A stretch of 64,000 nt of DNA, from the NCBI GenBank assembly GCA_031551965.1, contig JAVBMW010000001.1:1-64000 (forward strand). Direction: 5' to 3'. This stretch comes from CALVGQ01 sp031551965. Lineage in GTDB: Bacteria > Bacillota_I > Bacilli_A > Erysipelotrichales > Erysipelotrichaceae. A program made the position numbers and the translations under genes. Numbering within the stretch: position 1 is the stretch's first letter; every line of letters starts with the position of its first letter. This document shows positions 25,263-35,250 of the stretch, in pieces. Below the pieces are notes generated by a model. The model had not been told where the DNA came from and searched no databases. It saw only the letters and a list, made by a program, of their open reading frames with translations.

Positions 25263-27107
25263 ATGTATACAGGTTTTTTAAAAATCCAATTGAATTTCGC
25301 CCATGATGCTTATCCTGTAGATGTTGCGGTGATTCGTGTTTATCACCAAGACGGACAGACCTTCACCTTGTATACAGATGCCTCAGGAATCACCCCTCCA
25401 CTAGAATTACCCGCCCCAGATCCGCAATACTCATTAGACCCAACCTACACTGGTCGTGTATATTCAACATGCAATGTTGGTGTAGTTATGCCTCGTTTTC
25501 GTGAAACGATAATATATGGAGTTCAAATTTTTGCTGGAGTAACCGTTCTTCAAGAAGTAGAAATGATCCCTAAAACTATCGATTTCCCAGGGAAATTGCC
25601 TCAAAATACAGTCAAACAAATCAGGATTCCTGAGCTAGATGTAAATGCTATACAAACTCCAGTCGATGGAGTAGAAGCAGTTGTTGATTTAACTAAAAAT
25701 TCTAACAAAGTTTCTATTGATTTAAGTAATGGTACGCAAATCGAAGATTCAAATGTTGGTGTATTACCCTATATCATTATCCCTGAAATGATAACCGTCC
25801 ATTTAGGAACGCCAACTTCTGGTGCACGAAATGTTACAGTGCCGTTTAAGCACTATATTAAAAATGTTTGTTGCTCAGAAATATACTCAACTTGGCCTGT
25901 AAATACACTTATCGCGAATATTTATTGTCAAATTTCACTTGCGTTAAATCGTGTTTATACTGAATGGTATCCTAGCAAGGGCTATAATTTTGATATTACA
26001 AACTCAACCAGTTATGATCAGTACTATGTGCATGAACGAAGCATTTCAGAAAATGTCAGCGAACTTGTCGATAATATTTTTAATGAATACATTCAAAAAA
26101 TCGGCTATGCTGAACCGTATTATGCAGAATATTGTAATGGATCAACAGTAACCTGCAACGGTCTAAGTCAATGGGGAAGTAAAGATTTAGGTCAACGCGG
26201 ATATACTCCACTACAAATTCTACAATATTACTATGGAAATGATGTAGTAATCAGAAGCACAAACCGAATTGAAAGTATCCCACTTTCCTATCCTGGTACT
26301 CCTCTTCGCTTATCAAGTTCTGGTTCCTCAGTAAGTCAGATGCAAACACAATTAGTTCGTATTCGACGTAACTATCCATTAATTCCTACGCTAAACGTCA
26401 CTGGTATTTTTGATACTGCTACCCAAGCTTCAGTAATTCAATTCCAAAAGATATTTAATTTAGCTGCAGATGGCGTTGTCGGAAAATCAACATGGTATAA
26501 GATTTCTTATATTTATGTAGCAGTTACAAAATTAGCCGAATTGACTAGTGAGGGTATCCCAGATACAAGTAATTCTCCAGCGATAACACCTCTGCCTAAT
26601 CCAACCGTACAACTAAACAATCAAGGATCATCAGTTATCCTTGCTCAGTTTTTGTTGAATGTAGCTGCTGATTTTAACGATCTAAAGCACATCACTGTAG
26701 ATGGAGTGTTTGGTAACACAACACGTGCAGCTACAATTGATTTCCAAAATTTAAAAGCACTAAGTCCTGATGGTATTATAGGATCACAAACTTGGAGAAT
26801 GTTATATGAAGGCTACTATGGTGCAATGAACTCGATCACCAATATAAATCCACAGTTCAGTGGCACAAGTTTAAGAACAGGTAGCCGTGGAAATGAAGTA
26901 TCACTAATACAAAGGTATTTAAATGTTGTGCTTAGTTTCTTTTCTATTCAAACCGTTATTACCATTGATGGTATTTTTGGCGCTAATACACAAAATGCAG
27001 TTCAACAATATCAGGCGTTATTTGGACTAACTACTGATGGCATTGTTGGAAAAATGACATGGTTGTCTTTAGGAGCGACATATGCAAGATTAACTGCAGA
27101 ACGTTGA
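25263..27107 (+). CDS. SpoIID/LytB-like domain protein with three peptidoglycan-binding modules
   Basis: A 614-residue protein. Residues 1-115 form a beta-rich N-terminal domain (carboxypeptidase-regulatory-like). Residues about 170-335 resemble SpoIID/LytB: CCSEIYSTWP keeps the Glu of the SpoIID signature, followed by ANIYCQISLALNRVY and CNGLSQWGSKDL. Then three PG_binding_1 modules at about 345, 445 and 530, each ending in (D)GIxGxxTW. No signal peptide or anchor. This architecture occurs in spore-formers as 'spore cortex-lytic' proteins; a spore envelope role is inferred. Very strong ribosome site. Confidence 0.8.
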   Translation: MYTGFLKIQLNFAHDAYPVDVAVIRVYHQDGQTFTLYTDASGITPPLELPAPDPQYSLDPTYTGRVYSTCNVGVVMPRFRETIIYGVQIFAGVTVLQEVEMIPKTIDFPGKLPQNTVKQIRIPELDVNAIQTPVDGVEAVVDLTKNSNKVSIDLSNGTQIEDSNVGVLPYIIIPEMITVHLGTPTSGARNVTVPFKHYIKNVCCSEIYSTWPVNTLIANIYCQISLALNRVYTEWYPSKGYNFDITNSTSYDQYYVHERSISENVSELVDNIFNEYIQKIGYAEPYYAEYCNGSTVTCNGLSQWGSKDLGQRGYTPLQILQYYYGNDVVIRSTNRIESIPLSYPGTPLRLSSSGSSVSQMQTQLVRIRRNYPLIPTLNVTGIFDTATQASVIQFQKIFNLAADGVVGKSTWYKISYIYVAVTKLAELTSEGIPDTSNSPAITPLPNPTVQLNNQGSSVILAQFLLNVAADFNDLKHITVDGVFGNTTRAATIDFQNLKALSPDGIIGSQTWRMLYEGYYGAMNSITNINPQFSGTSLRTGSRGNEVSLIQRYLNVVLSFFSIQTVITIDGIFGANTQNAVQQYQALFGLTTDGIVGKMTWLSLGATYARLTAER

Positions 27108-27140
27108 TTCATTAAAAAATGAAAATAAAAAGGAGATCAT

Positions 27141-29015
27141 ATGACAAATAAAGCATATAACCCACAAACTAATCCTAGCATGCAACTTGGATCAAAAGGT
27201 CAAAGTGTTGCATCAGCCCAAAAATTTCTGAATGCGATACGTATCAATCATTTTACCCAACTTAGAAAGCTTAGAATCAATGGTATTTTTGACCCAATCA
27301 TGCAGGAAAATGTAAGAATCTTTCAATCCCTTACTAATTTACCTCCAACTGGAAAAATCGATATCATTACTTGGAATACACTCAAACAGTACTCTTCAGC
27401 TAATCAAGCTGTTAACCCTCCTTACCCTGGAACAGTTTTAAAAATTGGAAGTACTGGAACGAATGTTTCCCGGATGCAAGAATATTTGAATGTCATCAAT
27501 AATTATTACTATTCAAATCAAAACTTAACTTTAAAAGTTGATGGTATCTATGGAAGCCAAACTGCACAAGTAGTAATGCAATATCAAGCTTTGAATGAGT
27601 TGTCCATCGATGGCGAAATTGGTGAACAGACTTGGAACTCAATCGTTCTCAAATATAATGACATCTCTGGTGGTGGAGGCGAAAGAGTTTGGCCTGGCTA
27701 TAACATCACTTATGGCACAACCGGATCAGATGTAGAGTATATGCAGACCCTACTCAATGTCATTCAAGGTTTCTATGATGGAATCATTAAATTATCGGTA
27801 GATGGAATTTTTGGAAATAATTCTGCGATTGCAACTACTCAATTTCAGGAACAATTCCAATTAAGTTCAAATGGAATCATCGATGAAACAACATGGAACA
27901 ACATTGTAAAAGTTGCAGGATTAGTAACACTGCAAAAGTATCCGGATGTGATCACCCAATATCCAGGATATGTATTGCAGGTAGGAGCAACTGGGGATTA
28001 TGTCCGATTTTTACAAAGTTATTTAAATCGGATCAATTCATATTATTCCTACGGTTGGCCAACGCTCACAATCGATGGCAAATACGGCAGTAATTGTTAT
28101 AGCGTAGTCATGATGTTTCAAGCAAGTGCAGGATGTGCAGTTGATGGCAAAGTTGGACCTGAAACTTGGAACGCTTTGATTCCAACTTATAATAATACCC
28201 TAAATGGCGATACTCCAATTGTAAATCCTCCATATCCTGGAACTGTTTTAACTATTGGTAGTACAGGTACAAATGTTGCAAGGATGCAGGAATATTTAAA
28301 TGCGATTAATTATTACTATTACCCTTATCAATTCCCTGTATTACAAGTTGATGGTAACTACGGAACCGATACTGCTCAAGCAGTCATGAATTATCAAGCT
28401 TTAAATGGTTTAACCATCGATGGTGAAATCGGCGAACAAACTTGGAACTCTATCGTCCTGAAATACAATGATATTTCAGGAGGTGGAGAACGTGTATGGC
28501 CAGGTTACAACATCACTTATGGTGTAACTGGCTCTGATGTTCAATATATGCAAACTTTACTTGATCTGATCCAAACATTCTATGATGGCATCATAAGCAT
28601 TACAATAGATGGCAATTTTGGTTCCAACACTGAAGAAGCGACGCGGCAATTTCAAGAACAGTTTGAAAATGATAACGATGGCATCATCGGTGAACAAACA
28701 TGGAACGCTATTGTCCGAGTTGCAGCTTTAGTCAAAGTACAAAATTATCCGGATGTGCTCACCCAATATCCAGGTTATATATTACAAGTTGGCTCAAGCG
28801 GTGACTACGTTCGATTTATTCAAAGCTATTTGAATCGAATCAATTCAACTAATGAATATGGATGGTCAATTTTGAAAATAGATGGAATTTTCGGAAGTAT
28901 TACAAGAACAGTCGTAATGCAGTTTCAATCCGTATCTGGTAACACGCCAGATGGAAAAGTTGGCCAACAAACATGGCGTAGCTTGATCCCAGCCTATAAT
29001 AACACACTAATATAA
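27141..29015 (+). CDS. Protein of seven peptidoglycan-binding modules
   Basis: 624 residues made almost wholly of PG_binding_1 modules of about 80-90 residues, each with a GSTG-type opening and DGxxGxxTW close. Module 1 stands alone; modules 2-4 and 5-7 are two copies of one three-module block. There is no catalytic domain and no signal peptide. It probably coats or cross-links peptidoglycan. 33 nt after the SpoIID-like gene, same operon, ribosome site AAGGAG. Confidence 0.82.
   Translation: MTNKAYNPQTNPSMQLGSKGQSVASAQKFLNAIRINHFTQLRKLRINGIFDPIMQENVRIFQSLTNLPPTGKIDIITWNTLKQYSSANQAVNPPYPGTVLKIGSTGTNVSRMQEYLNVINNYYYSNQNLTLKVDGIYGSQTAQVVMQYQALNELSIDGEIGEQTWNSIVLKYNDISGGGGERVWPGYNITYGTTGSDVEYMQTLLNVIQGFYDGIIKLSVDGIFGNNSAIATTQFQEQFQLSSNGIIDETTWNNIVKVAGLVTLQKYPDVITQYPGYVLQVGATGDYVRFLQSYLNRINSYYSYGWPTLTIDGKYGSNCYSVVMMFQASAGCAVDGKVGPETWNALIPTYNNTLNGDTPIVNPPYPGTVLTIGSTGTNVARMQEYLNAINYYYYPYQFPVLQVDGNYGTDTAQAVMNYQALNGLTIDGEIGEQTWNSIVLKYNDISGGGERVWPGYNITYGVTGSDVQYMQTLLDLIQTFYDGIISITIDGNFGSNTEEATRQFQEQFENDNDGIIGEQTWNAIVRVAALVKVQNYPDVLTQYPGYILQVGSSGDYVRFIQSYLNRINSTNEYGWSILKIDGIFGSITRTVVMQFQSVSGNTPDGKVGQQTWRSLIPAYNNTLI
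27411..29012 (+). repeat. Tandem duplication of a three-module block (about 810 bp)
   Basis: Block 1 (27411-28220) and block 2 (28221-29012) align at an exact 810-nt offset: both open NPPYPGTVL, share EIGEQTWNSIVLKYNDISGGG and VWPGYNITYG at the second module and TQYPGY(V/I)LQVG at the third. The copies differ at many codons, so the event is old. Confidence 0.85.
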
Positions 29016-29018
29016 ATG

Positions 29019-29046
29019 AATCCCCCTGAAAATAGGGGGATTTTTT
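29019..29046 (+). terminator. Terminator between converging wall-protein genes
   Basis: Stem AATCCCCCT / AGGGGGATT with a 6-nt loop and T-run on the plus strand. The opposing gene's stop is in the T-run. Confidence 0.85.
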
Positions 29047-31711
29047 ACAACATTATACTTATTGGAGATGGAGTTTCAGTTGCATTTTGGGCTTCATTGA
29101 TTTTTTGTTTAATAACGGCCCAAGCAGCTGCATTGCCAAAAGAAATTTCCCAAGCAGAAGTTCCTGGTAAATTATACTTGATCATCAAGTCTAATTTTAA
29201 AGATAAAGCTGCTGGATTTTCAGCCCATACATTGTGTAATACATCTGTAGTATCAATAAATTCATAGTGAAGAACACCTTGTGTCATTACTGGACTCACA
29301 GTATAACGAGATACTCGAACGATGTTGCCACTTCGATTGGTATAATACCCATTCGCTAATGTACTCGCAACCATATTCATTGTAAGATTAGTTATTGCCC
29401 CATCCAAGACGAAAACACCGGATGAATTACGATGACTTGTCCAGTCACCTGAATAAAGTGGTACACCAAGAATTGCTTTTGCATCGGCTACTTCTGCAAG
29501 AATTTTTTGAATACCATCTTCGACCCAACCAATGGATGCAATTGGACCTGGTGCACTTCCAGGACCATGTTCATCGTACAACATCATACAAGCATAATCA
29601 CAGATTTTTGTTAGTTCAGCACGATCAACACTTGCCGACCACATATTATTTTGGTCTCCAGTTGTAGGTGGTTTTGTATAACAAACCGACATGATTATTT
29701 GTGCCTGTCGTGATCGGGCATTCTGTCTTAAAGAAGCACATACCCTACGTACAAAGGAAGAGAAAATATCTTTATCCGCAACATACATGTATTCAAAATC
29801 AATACAGACACCATCAAGCTCATGTTGAACAACGAAAGTCGTGATTTGCGTAATAAAGTTTTGAATTTGCGTATCATTTGTCACAAGTTGACGCGTTATA
29901 TTTGCATCAAAGCTTTGAATCGTTCCCCATACTTTCATGCCAGCTGCATGGACCGCTTGAGAATAAGTAGCACTTGCACGACGAGGATTGATATAAACAC
30001 TTTGTCCATTTGCTGTTCTTTCAACTTGATACCAAACAGGGGCGATCACTGCAAAAGCATCTGTTTGTATTGTAAAAGTTGAAGGATTACTACTCCAAAC
30101 AGCCGCAAATTTATCCTGATTCAAAATGTTGTTGGCATTAGTTAAAGCTGTCCAAGTATTATTTCCTACAACACCATCGACGCTCAATCCATAAGCTGAC
30201 TGAAAATCCATTACTGCATTTCTTGTTGCTGCAGTGAAGGTTGTTGAAATCGTTCCAGTATAATATCCTAATCGCGAGAGGATTGATTGAAGTCTTCGAA
30301 CTGCTGGGTTGACATCATTTAGACGCAAAACTGGAAATTGATTATCAAAATTTTGAATTGCAACATCAAGGGCAGCCCAAGTGAGTGGACCCACTATTCC
30401 ATCAGCCGTTAATCCATTATCCGTTTGAAAACTCTTTACCGCAGTTGTAGTTGGCTCATCAAAAATGTCAGTGATCGGTCCGACATAATAGCCTAAAATC
30501 GCCAACATTTCATGTAGTGATACAACGCTAGGTCCAATCGAACCCTCACTTATTGTAGGTCTAGGATTTACAGGCGGTAGTGTTTCAAGGGCAATATCAA
30601 TCGCATTCCAAGTAGCTGAATCAACGATACCCGTAGGAGGTAATCCTTGATTTACTTGAAAAGATATTACTGATTGCTGTGTTAAGTTATCAAAAGTACC
30701 ATTAACGATTCCTGAGTAAAAGCCTAAAGTTTGTAGTGATTCTTGTAACTGTACTACCGCATCACCAGTATCACCTATTCGCAAAATAGGCCGTGTTGAC
30801 TCTGGCGGAAGTTCTGCGATCGCAATATCAAGTGCTTCCCAAGTTAACGGCCCAACTACACCATCTCCTACAAGACCTGCATCAGTTTGAAAATCAATGA
30901 CCGCAATGCGTGTAGCTTCGTCAAAAATTGAAGTTATACTTTCTAGATAAAAATCAAGCAATCGCAACATCATCTGCAAGTCCTGAACATAATGTCCTGT
31001 TGATCCCAAACGCAAGACTGGTCTTTCTGGTTCTTCTGGTAATTCTTCGACTGCCTTATCGAGTGCTGCCCATGTCTGCGGACCAACTATTCCATCTGCT
31101 GTTAAACCAACGGCAGTTTGAAATGCAATGACTGCTTGTTGTGTCGCAACATCAAATATTTGATTGATTGGACCCGCAAAATATCCAAGCAGATTTAACA
31201 TTTCTTGTAGCTCTCTTACATAATACCCTGTTGATCCCAAACGCAATGTAGGTCGATTTGGATCTGGCGGAAGATTCGCTATTGCTGCATCCAAAGCAGC
31301 CCACGTCTGTGGTCCAACAACGCCATCAGCAGACAAACCCGAAGCACGTTGAAAATTAATGACTGCCTGCTGAGTAAGATTATCAAATACTAAGGTGATT
31401 GGTGCAGTATAATAACCCAATAAACTAAGCATTTCCTGTAACTCTTGAACATATATTCCTGTTGATCCTAATCGTAATGTAGGTCTCACTTCAGCAAGCA
31501 CAGCATTGAGTGCAGACCAAGTCGCTTCATTGACAATTCCAGTTGCAGGCAATCTTTGTGTTCTTTGAAAAGCAACAACGGCATCATGAACTTCTCGATT
31601 AAATGTTTGTCGAATTGGACCGCGATAAAAACCTAATGATTTTAATCGTATAGTTAATAACTGAACTAAAAAACCACTTGACCCAATTTGTAAATTATCA
31701 AATTTTATCAT
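29045..31711 (-). CDS. Seven peptidoglycan-binding modules plus GH18 hydrolase domain
   Basis: 888 residues. Seven PG_binding_1 modules at a regular 77-residue period (about 3-535), joined by Pro/Glu linkers (ELPEEPERP, NLPPDPNRP), then a GH18 domain (about 545-880). Its catalytic motif is DGVCIDFE, as in spore N-acetylglucosaminidase SleL/YaaH, followed by MMLYDEHGPGSAPG. No signal peptide. Likely a spore cortex or wall glucosaminidase. ATG 31711 follows GGAGAG. Converges on the other two module proteins. Confidence 0.85.
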   Translation of the reverse strand: MIKFDNLQIGSSGFLVQLLTIRLKSLGFYRGPIRQTFNREVHDAVVAFQRTQRLPATGIVNEATWSALNAVLAEVRPTLRLGSTGIYVQELQEMLSLLGYYTAPITLVFDNLTQQAVINFQRASGLSADGVVGPQTWAALDAAIANLPPDPNRPTLRLGSTGYYVRELQEMLNLLGYFAGPINQIFDVATQQAVIAFQTAVGLTADGIVGPQTWAALDKAVEELPEEPERPVLRLGSTGHYVQDLQMMLRLLDFYLESITSIFDEATRIAVIDFQTDAGLVGDGVVGPLTWEALDIAIAELPPESTRPILRIGDTGDAVVQLQESLQTLGFYSGIVNGTFDNLTQQSVISFQVNQGLPPTGIVDSATWNAIDIALETLPPVNPRPTISEGSIGPSVVSLHEMLAILGYYVGPITDIFDEPTTTAVKSFQTDNGLTADGIVGPLTWAALDVAIQNFDNQFPVLRLNDVNPAVRRLQSILSRLGYYTGTISTTFTAATRNAVMDFQSAYGLSVDGVVGNNTWTALTNANNILNQDKFAAVWSSNPSTFTIQTDAFAVIAPVWYQVERTANGQSVYINPRRASATYSQAVHAAGMKVWGTIQSFDANITRQLVTNDTQIQNFITQITTFVVQHELDGVCIDFEYMYVADKDIFSSFVRRVCASLRQNARSRQAQIIMSVCYTKPPTTGDQNNMWSASVDRAELTKICDYACMMLYDEHGPGSAPGPIASIGWVEDGIQKILAEVADAKAILGVPLYSGDWTSHRNSSGVFVLDGAITNLTMNMVASTLANGYYTNRSGNIVRVSRYTVSPVMTQGVLHYEFIDTTDVLHNVWAENPAALSLKLDLMIKYNLPGTSAWEISFGNAAAWAVIKQKINEAQNATETPSPISIML

Positions 31712-31756
31712 AAACTCTCCTTTCACAACAGTTTATGATACAACCTCCTTCTTTCA

Positions 31757-31780
31757 TGAAAAAAACAGTTATCAACTGTT
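31757..31780 (-). terminator. Terminator of the small deoxyribosyltransferase-like gene
   Basis: Minus-strand stem AACAGTT / AACTGTT, 3-nt loop, seven T. Confidence 0.75.
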
Positions 31781-31785
31781 CTCCT

Positions 31786-32091
31786 CTAATTACTCAAATT
31801 TTCCAGATACATTATTTCTTTATTTTTTTGTTTAGCATATTCAATTTCACTTTTAGTACTCAATCCAATATAACCATTCACATTGACTACAAAGATAGCA
31901 TCTGCCATATCAATTTTTTGTTTATGCAACAATCCCAATAACTCATGTTCTTTTTCAGTATAATTTTGTTTTGTAGGCGTTATAACATTCAATACGCAAT
32001 AACCTTCAAGTTCTAATTTTTCAGCACATTTATTCATTTCATCTAAAAACTTTATACTTCCACACATACAAATAACTTTTGCTTTTTCCAT
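31786..32091 (-). CDS. DUF4406 / nucleoside 2-deoxyribosyltransferase-like protein
   Basis: A 101-residue Rossmann-like protein. KVICMCGSIKF at the N-terminus and DADAIFVVNVNGYIG followed by STKSEIEYA match the nucleoside 2-deoxyribosyltransferase-like fold (the Glu of SEIEYA is at the catalytic position). Shorter than true transferases; the substrate is unknown. TGAGGG upstream. Confidence 0.7.
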   Translation of the reverse strand: MEKAKVICMCGSIKFLDEMNKCAEKLELEGYCVLNVITPTKQNYTEKEHELLGLLHKQKIDMADAIFVVNVNGYIGLSTKSEIEYAKQKNKEIMYLENLSN

Positions 32092-32180
32092 ATCTTTCCC
32101 TCATACAACTTCATTATATATTAGAAATCGAATTATTTCTTATCAAGAATAATAAAATATCGATTATTCCATATCGAAAA

Positions 32181-32831
32181 TTATGATTTGAGTTCATTAA
32201 TGATTTCTTTATATGAGCGATTTTTCCCAAATAATGCAGAAGTTCCTAATACAAACCCATCCGCTTTAAGAGCTGATAACTCGATTATTTTTTCAGGGGA
32301 ACAAGCACCATCTATAATAATCTTGAAATGAAATCGTTCTTTTAATTGTGCTAATTTTTTTACTTTATCGGTGACGAAATCAATATATTTCTGACCAGCA
32401 AAGCCGGGATTAACAGTCATTACCATGACATAATCACAACAATTTAAAACTTCTCTGATCATTTCGATGCTAGTATCAGGATTAATAGCGATTCCCGCAA
32501 GTTTTCCAGCTTCTTTGATCATCTGCAATGTTTTTGTAGTATATCTTTCCGATTCTGGATGGATATAAATCAAATCAGCACCAGCATCTATAAACCATTT
32601 AACCTTTTCTGCAGGATTTTCAATCATCAAGTGAACGTCGATCATTTTAGTTGTATGTTTCCGAATTGCTTTAATATCCATGATACCCATGGTCATATTA
32701 GGCACAAAACTTCCATCCATAACATCACAATGAAAACTGTCTACTCCTGCTTCAACAAGTAGTTTTATTTCTTCTTTATAATTATCAACGTCAACACACA
32801 TCATAGATGGAAACATTAATTTTTCTTGCAT
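32181..32831 (-). CDS. Ribulose-/allulose-6-phosphate 3-epimerase family protein
   Basis: A TIM-barrel epimerase of 216 residues. FHCDVMDGSFVPN and DVHLMIENP carry metal ligands; MTVNPGFAGQKYI and IIDGACSPE and GTSALFG follow. SMMCVD at the start and HPES in the middle resemble D-allulose-6-phosphate epimerase AlsE more than Rpe. As the last gene of the PTS operon it probably feeds an imported sugar phosphate to fructose 6-phosphate. AAAGGAG ribosome site. Confidence 0.85.
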   Translation of the reverse strand: MQEKLMFPSMMCVDVDNYKEEIKLLVEAGVDSFHCDVMDGSFVPNMTMGIMDIKAIRKHTTKMIDVHLMIENPAEKVKWFIDAGADLIYIHPESERYTTKTLQMIKEAGKLAGIAINPDTSIEMIREVLNCCDYVMVMTVNPGFAGQKYIDFVTDKVKKLAQLKERFHFKIIIDGACSPEKIIELSALKADGFVLGTSALFGKNRSYKEIINELKS

Positions 32832-32841
32832 ACTTTCTCCT

Positions 32842-34296
32842 TTATTCTAGCTCTTCACCACTCGAATCAATCACTTTTTTATACCAGTGATAACTATCTT
32901 TTATGCTTCGGTTCATTGTTCCGTTTCCTAGATCGTCTTTATCAACATAAATCAAGCCATAACGCTTTGACATTTCTCCTGTTGATGTGCTGACAATATC
33001 CACACAGCCCCATACATAATAACCAAATAAATCAATTCCTTCTGCAATGATGTTATGAAGCTCGTTGATATGTTGTCGTAAATATTCGATTCGATATGGA
33101 TCATGGATCGATCCATCATCGCATACTTTATCTTCTGCTCCTAAGCCATTTTCGAGGATTGCTAACGGTATCTCATAACGACTATATAAACTACGACATA
33201 AATAACGCAACCCATTTGCATCAATTGGCCAACCCCATTCACTCTCCTTAATGTACTTGTTTTTTACACCGTATAAAAAATTACCACCACTAGTTTGTTT
33301 TATTTCATGTGTCGTTGCACAACTTGAGCTATAGTAGCTTGCACCTAAAAAATCTACTTTTCCTTTTTCTAAAATCTCTTTATCTTCTGGAAGCCATTCA
33401 ATATTCACTTGATTTCGACTCAGATAAGCGAGTGCGAAATAAGGATATTTTCCTTTAACCATTACATCAGCACAAAAATAGTTTTCCATTTCATATTTTT
33501 CCTGTGCCAACAACATATCTTTCGGATCACAAGTCAATGGATAGGTAGTCATTCCAGTAATCATTCCACCAATCTTAAAGTTTGGACTGATATTATGTCC
33601 TAGTGCAACAACTTTTGCACTAGCTACAAACACATTATGCAGTGCATTAAATCGATCATTTTTTTGTTCTTGAGTTTCGTTGTTATTAGGGACTCCAGCA
33701 AAGACATCCTCATAAATGAGTCCACCTTGTAAAAAACCTCCAAATGGCATCGCTAGAACATTGAGTTCATTAAATGTGACCCAATACTTAACTAAATCTT
33801 TGTATTGATTAAATACTGTTTCGCAATATTTCACAAATAAATCAATACACTTTTTATTTTTCCATCCACCTAACTCATCCGCAAGATAAAAAGGCATGTC
33901 ATAATGACTTAAGGTGACCATGGGTTCAATATTCCATTTTCGAAGTTCTTCAAAAACATTTCGATAAAAGGCTAGCCCTTTTTCATTAGGTTCATCTTCT
34001 ATTCCTTTTGGATAAATACGTGCCCAAGCTATAGACAAGCGAAGTGATTTTAAGTTCATTTTTCCTAATAATTCAATATCCTCTTTATAGTGATGATAAA
34101 AATCTATTCCATCATGAGTTGGATAGTAATAGTTTTCATTTAATTCTTTTGTATACATACGAGGTGAAGTTTTGGAGCCAGATGAAAAGTGGTCAATAAT
34201 TGTTTCCCCTTTACCATCCACATCCCAAGCTCCTTCACATTGGTTTGCGGCTATCGCCCCTCCCCATAAAAAATCCTTCGGTAACTTATTCTTCAT
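32842..34296 (-). CDS. GH1 family 6-phospho-beta-glycosidase
   Basis: A cytosolic TIM-barrel glycosidase of about 484 residues that cleaves phosphorylated beta-glucosides delivered by the PTS. FLWGGAIAANQCEGA is the GH1 N-terminal signature; the acid/base Glu is in TFNELN (about 180) and the nucleophile Glu in LAILENG (about 382). The phosphate-binding C-terminal TGEMSKRYGLIYVD is kept, which supports a 6-phospho substrate. ATG 34296 follows GAAGGAGG; the frame to 34329 overlaps manA. Confidence 0.93.
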   Translation of the reverse strand: MKNKLPKDFLWGGAIAANQCEGAWDVDGKGETIIDHFSSGSKTSPRMYTKELNENYYYPTHDGIDFYHHYKEDIELLGKMNLKSLRLSIAWARIYPKGIEDEPNEKGLAFYRNVFEELRKWNIEPMVTLSHYDMPFYLADELGGWKNKKCIDLFVKYCETVFNQYKDLVKYWVTFNELNVLAMPFGGFLQGGLIYEDVFAGVPNNNETQEQKNDRFNALHNVFVASAKVVALGHNISPNFKIGGMITGMTTYPLTCDPKDMLLAQEKYEMENYFCADVMVKGKYPYFALAYLSRNQVNIEWLPEDKEILEKGKVDFLGASYYSSSCATTHEIKQTSGGNFLYGVKNKYIKESEWGWPIDANGLRYLCRSLYSRYEIPLAILENGLGAEDKVCDDGSIHDPYRIEYLRQHINELHNIIAEGIDLFGYYVWGCVDIVSTSTGEMSKRYGLIYVDKDDLGNGTMNRSIKDSYHWYKKVIDSSGEELE

Positions 34297-34312
34297 TTTT
34301 TCCTCCTTCAAA

Positions 34313-35239
34313 TTATTTTTCACTTGCAATCATTATTATCATGTTGCCGTTAAATACAATAGGCGAATTTACTGGTACTAAGAAACTATCTCCGATTGAT
34401 ATTGGGATATCATTAACATATCCCTTACCGTAAATAACACTTACTAATTGGTACTTTTCTTTTATCCAACTCATTGTGCCATTTAACTCAACACGATTTA
34501 CAATGAAATCATCCTGATCATCATACACCTTTATTGTATAATCCTTTGCAACTTGAATTTTCGGAACTTTCTTCATTGCACTAACAGATGGGACTGACAC
34601 ACAATCAATTGCTTCCTGAATATTTAATGGCCTTTTCTTGCCATCAATTCCTATTCGATCATAGTCATTTACTCGATAGGTAATATTGGTAGACTGTGAT
34701 ATTTCATAGACAACGCATCCTTTTTTACAGGCATGCAACTGTCCTGCTGGAATATAAACAAAATCATCTTTAGTAATTGGTAAATAATCAAGTTGATTAA
34801 TTATTTCGTTTTGCATAAGTGCTTTTGCAAAATCATCAGGTGTATTTATCAAATGACCATATACGATTCTATTTTCATCAGGAGGTTCAATAAAGTACCA
34901 AGCTTCATTTTTACCATCAGTAAATCCTTTTTGTTTTGCATAAAGAGCCGAGGGGTGAACTTGAATGCTCAAGTCATCCCCTGGTCCGAGTAACGCAACA
35001 ATAAATGGAAAATCAGTATATTCACTTTGAAACAACTGTTTTTCATTATCCCAAAGATCACTAAGGAGCCTACCTTTATAAATTCCTGTACATACAACAT
35101 TTGTATTTTCACCTTGACAGGCAAAGCACCAAGTTTGTCCAACATGATCAGAATAATTTTCAAAACCGAAATAGTTTTTTAGTTTAGCACTACCCCAAAC
35201 AGTTTCCAATGGGCAAGTTTCAAAGAAAATAGGCTCCAT
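34313..35239 (-). CDS. manA: Class I mannose-6-phosphate isomerase
   Basis: Cupin-type zinc enzyme interconverting mannose 6-phosphate and fructose 6-phosphate, about 308 residues. Zinc ligands are expected in SIQVHPS, KNEAWYF and GQLHACK; STNITYRVNDYDR is the family signature. ATG 35239 has GGTGA 6 nt upstream; ATG 35251 overlaps the EIIC stop (TAATG) and is a possible coupled start. Its place in the operon suggests a mannose-containing substrate. Confidence 0.9.
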   Translation of the reverse strand: MEPIFFETCPLETVWGSAKLKNYFGFENYSDHVGQTWCFACQGENTNVVCTGIYKGRLLSDLWDNEKQLFQSEYTDFPFIVALLGPGDDLSIQVHPSALYAKQKGFTDGKNEAWYFIEPPDENRIVYGHLINTPDDFAKALMQNEIINQLDYLPITKDDFVYIPAGQLHACKKGCVVYEISQSTNITYRVNDYDRIGIDGKKRPLNIQEAIDCVSVPSVSAMKKVPKIQVAKDYTIKVYDDQDDFIVNRVELNGTMSWIKEKYQLVSVIYGKGYVNDIPISIGDSFLVPVNSPIVFNGNMIIMIASEK

Positions 35240-35250
35240 TTTTTTCACCA

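Noticed and set aside
25263..31711. Phage tail or endolysin module, because of the many peptidoglycan-binding repeats
   Set aside because: No phage structural, holin or packaging genes are near, and the SpoIID and GH18 partners point to spore-wall proteins.
29045..31711. CRISPR-like array, because of regularly spaced repeats of about 231 nt
   Set aside because: The repeats are coding, in frame and protein-module sized.
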